This document shows positions 1 through 5,013 of a stretch of DNA of 5,013 nt, one piece after another. The position numbers and the translations under genes were made by a program. Source of the stretch: an uncultured Dyadobacter sp. (GTDB lineage Bacteria; Bacteroidota; Bacteroidia; Cytophagales; Spirosomataceae); contig CAMLNK010000412.1 of assembly GCA_946481035.1 (NCBI GenBank), forward strand, positions 1 to 5,013, read 5' to 3'. Every line of letters starts with the position of its first letter. Within the stretch, counting starts at the first letter, position 1. The notes under the pieces were generated by a model. That model ran no database searches. It had not been told where the DNA came from and saw only the letters and a list, made by a program, of their open reading frames with translations.

Positions 1-1149
1 CAACGTTGGATCGGAGGGGCTTATTGGGCATTAACGATCGCTACCCTGGGCGCTTACATTGGAATGCAATTGCTGCCGCCTGATTATTTCAAAAGCACCA
101 CACGGACTTTCGTAGTCGCATTCATCGCCATACCTTATTTGTCCAAATTGCTGGCCGTTGCGATCTTGTTGATCGATGATGTGCGTCGCTTTTTTCAATG
201 GATCGTCAGCTTTTTCGCGCCTTCTGTTGCCACGCCTTCCCCCGAAACCGGTGAGCCGACGATCCCCCGTTCGCAATTCCTCGCGACAACCGCTGTGGTT
301 GCAGGTGCCGGGTTAATGGGCACATTCGCCTATGGAATTCTTTCCGGCGCACACGACTACCGCATTCGCCGGGTGAAAGTACCTCTGAAAAACCTTCCCC
401 GACAATTTCACGGAATGAAAATCGCCCAGCTTTCGGACATTCACTCGGGCAGTTTTTTCAACAAAACGGCCGTGAAAGGAGGCGTGGAAATGTTGATGAA
501 GGAAAAGCCGGATATTGCATTTTTCACCGGTGACCTTGTGAACGACCGTGCGAAGGAGGTAAAGGATTATATCCATATTTTCGACAAGGTGAAGGCGCCG
601 CTTGGGGTACATTCGGTACTCGGGAACCACGATTATGGCGACTATTTCCAATGGCAGGATGCCCAGGCAAAGGCCAGCAACCTCGCAGATTTGAAAAAGG
701 CGCACGAATTGCTGGGCTGGAAACTAATGCTGGATGAAAACCGGACCATTACTGTCGATGGTGAATCGATCGGATTAATTGGTATTCAAAACTGGGGTGC
801 CGGGAATTTTGCCAAATACGGAAATCTGGAAAAAGCGTACGAACATACCGACGATTACCCTGTCAAAATATTGCTTTCGCACGACCCGAGCCATTGGGAG
901 GCGCAGGTTTTGCCTAAATACAAGGATATAGACCTCGCGCTCGCGGGGCATACGCACGGGATGCAGTTTGGCGTGGAAATCGGTAGTCTGAGATGGAGCC
1001 CCGTGCAGTACCGTTACAAGCAATGGGCGGGGCTGTATGAGGAGAACGATCAATATTTGTACGTCAACCGCGGATTCGGTTATCTGGGCTATCCGGGGCG
1101 CGTGGGTATCCTTCCCGAAATCACGATCCTGGAATTGGTAAAGGCGTAA
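1..1149 (+). CDS. Membrane-anchored calcineurin-like metallophosphoesterase (5' partial)
   Basis: The frame is open from base 1, so the gene starts outside the window; the ATG at 64 is internal because upstream codons (RWIGGAYWALTIATLGAYIG) already form a membrane helix. Of 382 visible residues, helices lie at about 3-21, 34-60 and 95-115. The last follows PRSQFL, which resembles a decayed Tat-type RRxFL motif. The catalytic domain has the full set of metal-binding blocks: DIH (D146, H148), GDLVNDR (D178), GNHD (N209, H210), a lone SHD histidine (H294) and GHTHG (H317, H319), so the dinuclear metal site looks intact. The architecture matches the YkuE/YaeI-like group of membrane-associated phosphoesterases. 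The active site probably faces outward after the last helix. Substrate is unknown; some relatives act on phospholipids or UDP-diacylglucosamine, but nothing here decides this. The family call is secure, the specific role is not. Confidence 0.93.
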   Translation, partial: QRWIGGAYWALTIATLGAYIGMQLLPPDYFKSTTRTFVVAFIAIPYLSKLLAVAILLIDDVRRFFQWIVSFFAPSVATPSPETGEPTIPRSQFLATTAVVAGAGLMGTFAYGILSGAHDYRIRRVKVPLKNLPRQFHGMKIAQLSDIHSGSFFNKTAVKGGVEMLMKEKPDIAFFTGDLVNDRAKEVKDYIHIFDKVKAPLGVHSVLGNHDYGDYFQWQDAQAKASNLADLKKAHELLGWKLMLDENRTITVDGESIGLIGIQNWGAGNFAKYGNLEKAYEHTDDYPVKILLSHDPSHWEAQVLPKYKDIDLALAGHTHGMQFGVEIGSLRWSPVQYRYKQWAGLYEENDQYLYVNRGFGYLGYPGRVGILPEITILELVKA

Positions 1150-1245
1150 AATTTTCGGAAAATTGTGAAAGGGTTGGCGTAATGCATACCGAAACCGGCG
1201 CGCGTTGCGTTGCATTAGTAACCTTTGACGATCCATACAACGAAC
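1150..1245. other. Spacer with two small dyads after the phosphoesterase gene
   Basis: Directly after the stop codon, 1150-1164 reads AATTTTC-G-GAAAATT, a perfect dyad with 7-nt arms. As RNA it gives at most a 6-bp, mostly A-U stem with no following U-run, so it is a poor intrinsic terminator. A second inverted pair, AATGCA (1181-1186) and TGCATT (1211-1216), encloses a GC-rich 24-nt loop. Either could be a weak 3' processing or protein-binding site, or chance. No convincing promoter or Shine-Dalgarno sequence for the next gene is visible. Confidence 0.3.
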
Positions 1246-1458
1246 ATGATCAAGAAAATCACTCCCTGGCTTCTGGTACTGGCGCTGATCTGCAGTGTTT
1301 CAGGCGTACAGACAGTTTCGGCAGCTGCGGCGCCCGACGCTACCAAAGTGGAATTGTTTGGTAAAAAGAAAAAATACAAAGGTTACAAGAAGCCAAGGTC
1401 TAAGAAATTCCTCGGAATCTTCAAACGGAAAACCGATTGCGGCTGTCCTAACCACTAG
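1246..1458 (+). CDS. Small secreted Lys-rich protein with Cys-Gly-Cys tail, unknown function
   Basis: This is a 70-residue protein of unrecognised function. The ATG at 1246 is preferred over the in-frame TTG at 1225 because it gives a textbook signal peptide: MIKK, then a hydrophobic core at about 8-21 (WLLVLALICSVSGV), then a likely signal peptidase I site after VSA (residues 24-26). The mature part is about 44 residues and strongly basic, with roughly 14 Lys/Arg against 3 acidic residues, including KKKK at 40-43. It ends in DCGCPNH, where C65 and C67 are the only mature cysteines. There is no globular domain and no good lipobox around C16. I have the impression that similar short basic proteins with a Cys-x-Cys tail occur in Cytophagales, but could not verify it. 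Export to the periplasm or beyond is the best-supported inference; metal binding or contact with anionic surfaces is speculation. The gene lies 96 nt after the phosphoesterase gene on the same strand. Confidence 0.7.
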   Translation: MIKKITPWLLVLALICSVSGVQTVSAAAAPDATKVELFGKKKKYKGYKKPRSKKFLGIFKRKTDCGCPNH

Positions 1459-1509
1459 GAACTTACCGCCGTTACATTTTGTACATATTCAAGAGTAAGC
1501 ATAGCCATC

Positions 1510-1524
1510 AATCTCTGAGAGATT
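1510..1524. promoter_or_regulatory. 15-nt dyad at the gcvP promoter, possible operator
   Basis: AATCTCT-G-AGAGATT is a perfect dyad with 7-nt arms around one central base. It covers the position expected for the -33 element of the gcvP promoter, where a dimeric regulator would block or recruit polymerase. It is also the inner stem of the larger hairpin, so it may be a structural rather than a protein-binding element. No regulator gene is present in the window to support either reading. Confidence 0.3.
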
Positions 1525-1546
1525 TGTTTGGATTTGCTTACTTTTG
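1514..1546 (+). promoter_or_regulatory. Likely gcvP promoter of the Bacteroidota type
   Basis: TACTTTTG at 1539-1546 matches the Bacteroidota -7 consensus TAnnTTTG exactly. TCTG at 1514-1517 differs by one base from the -33 TTTG, at a 21-nt spacing, slightly longer than the usual 19. A start a few bases after 1550 would give a leader of about 35-40 nt before the gcvP ATG. That ATG has no Shine-Dalgarno sequence, as is common in this phylum. The -7 match is good, the -33 match weak. Confidence 0.45.
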
Positions 1547-1589
1547 TATTTTAAAATCACCTAATAGCGGCATTCTCAGCCTAACTTGA

Positions 1590-4484
1590 ATGAAAGTTAA
1601 TCTTCGAAACCAGGACAAGTTTGAAAACCGTCACCACGGTAAAGATGAACAGGAATTGCAGGAAATGTTGAAGACCATCGGAGCCGGGTCAGTGGATGAA
1701 CTGATTGACCAGACTCTGCCTTCTGCGATTCGTTTACAAAAACCACTGAATTTGCCGAGGCCCAAATCGGAGCAGGAATTTTTACAATACATTAAAAGAA
1801 TTGCTTCCAAAAACGCGGTGCTGAAATCGTACATCGGCACGGGCTACTACGACACCATCACACCGAATGTCATTCTGAGGAATATCCTCGAAAATCCGGC
1901 CTGGTACACCGCCTACACGCCGTATCAGGCGGAAATCGCGCAGGGGCGTCTTGAAATGCTTCTGAACTTCCAAACGGTTGTGACCGACCTGACCGGAATG
2001 GAGATCGCGAATGCATCATTGCTCGATGAAGCGACGGCAGCGGCAGAGGCGATGACCATGCTGCACGCGGTAAAAGGTGCTTCCAGAAAGAAAGCCAACA
2101 CATTCTTCGTATCGGAGCTGTGCCACCCGCAGACGATCGACCTGATCTACACCCGCGCGAAGCCTATCGGCATCGATGTGGTGGTAGGTAACCACACAAC
2201 GGTGGATTTGACCGACGAAAATATTTACGCCGCGCTCGTTCAGTACCCTGCTACCGACGGCGAGGTGATCGATTACACCGATTTCATCGCTTCGGCGCAC
2301 GAGCTGGGCATTTCCGTAGCGGTTGCGGCAGATTTGCTCGCATTGACGCTCCTGAAATCGCCGGGCGAAATGGGTGCCGATGTGGTAATCGGTTCTTCGC
2401 AGCGCTTTGGCGTACCAATGGGCTACGGTGGCCCGCATGCGGCTTATTTCGCGACGAAAGATGCATTCAAACGCCAGATTCCAGGCCGTATCATCGGTGT
2501 ATCGGTGGACGGCGAAGGCAACCGCGCATTGCGCATGGCGTTGCAGACGCGTGAGCAGCATATCCGCCGTGAAAAAGCGACTTCCAATATTTGTACCGCA
2601 CAGGTATTGCTGGCCGTTATCGCCGGCGCATATTCGGTTTACCACGGCCCTGAGGGTATCAAGAGCATTGCTGCGCGTGTACACGGCCTTGCCCGCTTGT
2701 TTGTGGATACCGTTAGAAAATTCAATTATGAGATTGTTACCGAAAATTATTTCGATACGGTAACGATCAAGACGCCACTGACGCGCAAACTGCGTGAGCA
2801 GGCATTGAAATGGGGCATTAACCTCAATTACCACGGTGACGAGAGCCTTTCTATTTCCTTCGATGAAGCTAAAACCTTCGATGATGTAATCGCATTGTTG
2901 AACGTTTTCGCGGAAGTTTCGGGCTTCCAGGGTGAAATGGTGATCGACGAGGAGCTGGAATTCTCGCTTCCTGAGAATCTGGTGAGAAAATCGGAGTACC
3001 TGACGCACCCCGTTTTCAATACGCATCACACCGAGCACGAAATGCTCCGCTATCTGAAATCGTTGGAAAACAAAGACCTTTCATTGGTACACTCCATGAT
3101 TTCACTGGGTAGCTGTACCATGAAACTGAATGCGACTGCCGAGATGATCCCGCTTACCTGGCCGGAATTTGGCGGTATTCACCCGTTTGCACCTACCAAT
3201 CAAGTGGGTGGTTACGGACAATTGGTGAGCGAATTGAATACGTGGCTTTGCGAAATCACTGGCTTCGCAGCCATGTCATTCCAGCCGAACTCGGGCGCGC
3301 AAGGCGAATATGCTGGTCTGATGGCCATTCGTGCCTACCACGAAAGCCGCGGCGAGGCACATCGTAATGTGGCATTGATTCCTTCTTCTGCTCACGGTAC
3401 CAACCCTGCATCCGCTGTAATGGCCGGTATGAAAGTGGTGGTGACCAAATGCGACGAGCGTGGTAACATCGATGTGGAGGACTTGCGCGCGAAAGCGGAG
3501 CAACACGCCGACGATCTGTCGTGTTTGATGGTAACTTACCCGTCTACCCACGGCGTTTACGAAGAAAGTATTATTGAAATCTGCTCGATGATCCACTCAT
3601 TCGGCGGGCAGGTTTATATGGATGGCGCGAACATGAATGCACAGGTTGGACTTACCAGCCCTGCCAGCATTGGTGCCGACGTTTGCCACCTCAATTTGCA
3701 TAAAACGTTCTGTATTCCTCACGGCGGCGGCGGTCCCGGCGTAGGTCCGATCGGCGTTGCCGAGCACCTGATGCCGTTCCTGCCGGGTCACGTGAATTTC
3801 AGCACACAGCCCGAATACCTGCCCGCCGGACAAGCCGGAGCGGTTTCTGCCGCACCTTACGGTAGCGCCAGCATCCTGACGATCTCTTACGCGTACATCG
3901 CGATGATGGGTGGAGAAGGGCTGACAAACGCTACGAAATTCGCGATCCTGAATGCAAACTACATTAAAGAGCGTCTGAACGGCCACTACGAAGTGCTTTA
4001 CACCGGCACAAATGGCCGCTGTGCGCACGAAATGATCGTCGACTGCCGTGGCTTCAAAGCTGCCGGTGTTGAGGCTGAGGATTTGGCAAAACGCTTAATG
4101 GACTACGGTTTCCACGCACCAACACTTTCATTCCCGGTGGCAGGTACATTGATGATCGAGCCGACCGAATCGGAATCGAAAGCGGAACTGGATCGTTTCT
4201 GCGACGCGATGATCGCGATCCGTAACGAGATCCGTGAGGTGGAAGAAGGCATTGCAGACCGCACAGACAACGTGTTGAAGAATGCACCGCATACTTCCCG
4301 CGTATTGCTGAGCGAAAACTGGACACGCTCTTACAGCCGCGAAAAGGCCGCATTCCCGCTGCCTTACCTGCGCTTCAACAAGTTCTGGCCAAGCGTAAGC
4401 CGCGTGGACAGCGCCTACGGAGATCGCAACCTCATCTGCTCGTGTATTCCGGTTGAAGCTTACTCCGAAGTGGAGGAAGCCTGA
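1590..4484 (+). CDS. gcvP: Glycine dehydrogenase (decarboxylating), glycine cleavage P-protein
   Basis: This is the PLP-dependent P-protein of the glycine cleavage system. It decarboxylates glycine and passes the aminomethyl group to the lipoyl arm of GcvH in the cytoplasm. At 964 residues it is the full single-chain form, like E. coli GcvP, rather than split GcvPA/GcvPB subunits. The N-terminal half (about 1-450) has the family signatures YIGTGYYDT (81-89), [20 protein letters not shown] (101-120) and [14 protein letters not shown] (141-154). The C-terminal half carries GSCTMKLN (507-514), AHGTNPASA (601-609) with H602, and LHKTF with the PLP-binding lysine K705. A glycine-rich loop follows at 712-720 (GGGGPGVGP). 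It ends with the usual [17 protein letters not shown] block, so no catalytic block is missing. The ATG at 1590 gives the expected N-terminus. gcvT and gcvH are not adjacent. The gene ends at a strong terminator. Confidence 0.98.
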   Translation: MKVNLRNQDKFENRHHGKDEQELQEMLKTIGAGSVDELIDQTLPSAIRLQKPLNLPRPKSEQEFLQYIKRIASKNAVLKSYIGTGYYDTITPNVILRNILENPAWYTAYTPYQAEIAQGRLEMLLNFQTVVTDLTGMEIANASLLDEATAAAEAMTMLHAVKGASRKKANTFFVSELCHPQTIDLIYTRAKPIGIDVVVGNHTTVDLTDENIYAALVQYPATDGEVIDYTDFIASAHELGISVAVAADLLALTLLKSPGEMGADVVIGSSQRFGVPMGYGGPHAAYFATKDAFKRQIPGRIIGVSVDGEGNRALRMALQTREQHIRREKATSNICTAQVLLAVIAGAYSVYHGPEGIKSIAARVHGLARLFVDTVRKFNYEIVTENYFDTVTIKTPLTRKLREQALKWGINLNYHGDESLSISFDEAKTFDDVIALLNVFAEVSGFQGEMVIDEELEFSLPENLVRKSEYLTHPVFNTHHTEHEMLRYLKSLENKDLSLVHSMISLGSCTMKLNATAEMIPLTWPEFGGIHPFAPTNQVGGYGQLVSELNTWLCEITGFAAMSFQPNSGAQGEYAGLMAIRAYHESRGEAHRNVALIPSSAHGTNPASAVMAGMKVVVTKCDERGNIDVEDLRAKAEQHADDLSCLMVTYPSTHGVYEESIIEICSMIHSFGGQVYMDGANMNAQVGLTSPASIGADVCHLNLHKTFCIPHGGGGPGVGPIGVAEHLMPFLPGHVNFSTQPEYLPAGQAGAVSAAPYGSASILTISYAYIAMMGGEGLTNATKFAILNANYIKERLNGHYEVLYTGTNGRCAHEMIVDCRGFKAAGVEAEDLAKRLMDYGFHAPTLSFPVAGTLMIEPTESESKAELDRFCDAMIAIRNEIREVEEGIADRTDNVLKNAPHTSRVLLSENWTRSYSREKAAFPLPYLRFNKFWPSVSRVDSAYGDRNLICSCIPVEAYSEVEEA

Positions 4485-4490
4485 CCATAG

Positions 4491-4510
4491 CCCGGGCGTT
4501 AAAGCCCGGG
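4491..4510. repeat. Palindromic repeat copy A (GC-rich stem)
   Basis: CCCGGGC (4491-4497) and GCCCGGG (4504-4510) form a 7-bp stem around the loop GTTAAA, six bases after the gcvP stop codon. No T-run follows, so it is not an intrinsic terminator by itself. It shares 15 of 20 bases with the palindrome at 4571-4590, and the stem differences are compensatory, so the two look like variants of one palindromic repeat. It may protect the gcvP mRNA 3' end. Membership of a genome-wide REP-like family is inferred. Confidence 0.6.
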
Positions 4511-4538
4511 ATGTCCGATGCGACGCAATAGATACGAC

Positions 4539-4569
4539 AAAAAAGAGGCTCGAAAGAGCCTCTTTTTTT
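4539..4569. terminator. Bidirectional intrinsic terminator between gcvP and nuoJ
   Basis: GAGGCTC (4545-4551) and GAGCCTC (4556-4562) form a perfect 7-bp stem closed by a GAAA tetraloop of the GNRA class. Six A (4539-4544) precede it and seven T (4563-4569) follow, so both strands yield a hairpin with a U-tract. It fits termination of gcvP rightward and of the nuoJ transcript leftward, matching the convergent arrangement. Confidence 0.93.
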
Positions 4570-4591
4570 ACCCAAGCTTTAAAGCTTGGGT
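4570..4591. repeat. Palindromic repeat copy B (perfect 22-nt palindrome)
   Basis: The half-site ACCCAAGCTTT (4570-4580) is followed directly by its exact reverse complement (4581-4591), giving a fully self-complementary 22-nt sequence. It directly abuts the T-run of the terminator. Its core at 4571-4590 aligns with the palindrome at 4491-4510: GG/CC pairs there are AA/TT here at matching stem positions, and the central TTAAA is shared. On the nuoJ transcript it comes before the terminator hairpin. Its function is unknown. Confidence 0.6.
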
Positions 4592-4620
4592 TGCGTAATG
4601 CCTATGTGATACCGTACCCC

Positions 4621-5013
4621 CTAAAAATGCCGCTCTCCAATCTCCCTCTTGCCCAACAGCACAGCCCCGACCATCGCCACAAGCAACAGAATAGAAGCCA
4701 GCTCAAATGGCAACAGGTAATCCCGGAAAAGCATATGTCCCAAACTCTCGATCATACCGATCTGGGAATCGTAAGTCTGCGGATTGAACGGCTCGATGGC
4801 GGTTTTGCGGTATGCGCCAAAAAGGATCACAAAAACTGTCCCGCCGACGATTGTAGCGGCTATTTTCGTCAGATTCGTCTTGGCTTCCTCCTGGTCCTGC
4901 TTCATATTGAGGAACATGATTACAAAGAGGAAAAGTACCATAATCGCCCCGGCGTAAACGATGATATTCACCGCGGCCAGAAACTGCGCATTCAGCAGAA
5001 TATAATGTCCTGA
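4621..5013 (-). CDS. nuoJ: NADH-quinone oxidoreductase subunit J (5' partial)
   Basis: NuoJ (ND6 homologue) is a membrane subunit of respiratory complex I, next to the quinone and proton-transfer path. The frame is open to the window edge, so about 35-40 N-terminal residues of a usual ~165 are missing. The GTG at 4969-4971 is internal, because upstream codons (SGHYILLNAQFLAA) continue the family sequence. The 130 visible residues contain the hallmark third helix with YAGAIMVLFLFVIMFLN (20-36), matching the conserved ND6 YxGAIMVLFLF block that carries the pi-bulge. A fourth helix lies at about 48-68 and a fifth at about 102-121 (PFELASILLLVAMVGAVLLG) with E104. The protein ends GKREIGERHF at a TAG codon. 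It is probably the last gene of a nuo operon entering from the right. Unusually, nuoK does not follow it: 136 nt further on lies convergent gcvP. Confidence 0.95.
   Translation of the reverse strand, partial: SGHYILLNAQFLAAVNIIVYAGAIMVLFLFVIMFLNMKQDQEEAKTNLTKIAATIVGGTVFVILFGAYRKTAIEPFNPQTYDSQIGMIESLGHMLFRDYLLPFELASILLLVAMVGAVLLGKREIGERHF

Larger units (their letters stand above)
1488..1548. other. Nested long hairpin-forming sequence upstream of gcvP
   Basis: The arms 1488-1500 and 1536-1548 are complementary: eleven consecutive pairs (1490-1500 with 1536-1546, one a G-U), one mismatch, then one or two more A-U pairs. The 35-nt loop adds CCA (1505-1507) with TGG (1529-1531) and an inner 6-bp stem, AATCTC with GAGATT (1510-1515 with 1519-1524). 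The 3' arm contains the presumed gcvP -7 element and is followed by TTTT at 1549-1552. If transcribed from the small-protein gene it could fold and perhaps act as a terminator or stabilising 3' end. If transcription starts after 1546 it acts only as DNA. The complementarity is seen directly; any role is inferred. Confidence 0.45.

Noticed and set aside
1219..1227. Possible -7 promoter element TAACCTTTG for the small-protein gene
   Set aside because: It has three bases instead of two between TA and TTTG, and no -33 element lies at a proper distance.
1225..1245. TTG start giving a 77-residue form of the small protein
   Set aside because: The extra residues MTIHTTN weaken the signal peptide; the ATG at 1246 gives a normal charged n-region.
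1282..1293. Lipoprotein signal at C16 of the small protein
   Set aside because: The residues before the cysteine are A-L-I; isoleucine at -1 and alanine at -3 do not make a lipobox, while a VSA site fits signal peptidase I.
1182..1364. 60-codon plus-strand frame overlapping the small secreted protein
   Set aside because: It overlaps the better-supported signal-peptide gene in another frame and has no recognisable composition or motif.
1459..1589. Glycine riboswitch upstream of gcvP
   Set aside because: I could not see the conserved glycine aptamer core, and the leader after the likely start site is only about 40 nt.
2016..3038. 340-codon open frame on the minus strand
   Set aside because: It lies wholly antisense to gcvP, whose protein is conserved throughout; the translation is Arg/His-rich and typical of a shadow frame.
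4485..4620. CRISPR array or attachment site suggested by repeated palindromes
   Set aside because: There are only two unequal palindromes with a terminator between them, and no regular spacers, integrase or tRNA gene.
4453..5013. 186-codon plus-strand open frame
   Set aside because: It runs through the terminator and both palindromes and is antisense to nuoJ; it has no protein-like features.

Overview
The window looks like an ordinary chromosomal stretch from a Bacteroidota bacterium, most likely of the order Cytophagales (a Dyadobacter- or Spirosoma-like relative; this placement is inferred). The signs are translation starts without Shine-Dalgarno sequences, a perfect match to the Bacteroidota -7 promoter element (TAnnTTTG) upstream of gcvP, a single-chain glycine decarboxylase, and a tiny secreted Lys-rich protein ending in a Cys-Gly-Cys tail.

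Layout from left to right. Positions 1-1149 (+) hold most of a membrane-anchored calcineurin-like metallophosphoesterase whose N-terminus lies outside the window. After a 96-nt spacer with small dyads comes a 70-residue secreted basic protein of unknown function (1246-1458, +). A 131-nt spacer then carries a nested hairpin-forming sequence that overlaps the likely gcvP promoter. gcvP (1590-4484, +) is complete and encodes the glycine cleavage system P-protein. Its 3' spacer (4485-4620) contains a strong bidirectional intrinsic terminator between two related 20-nt palindromes. From the right edge, nuoJ (complex I subunit J) reads leftward on the minus strand and converges on gcvP; its 5' part lies outside the window.

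The genes do not form one pathway. The phosphoesterase and small-protein genes are co-directional with gcvP, but gcvP probably has its own promoter. gcvT and gcvH are not in the window. nuoJ probably belongs to a nuo operon entering from the right, yet no nuoK follows it; the unit ends at the shared terminator.

No novel multi-gene system is evident. The points most worth a second look are the structured gcvP upstream region, the two palindromes with compensatory base changes around the terminator, the nuoJ end without nuoK, and the small secreted protein.
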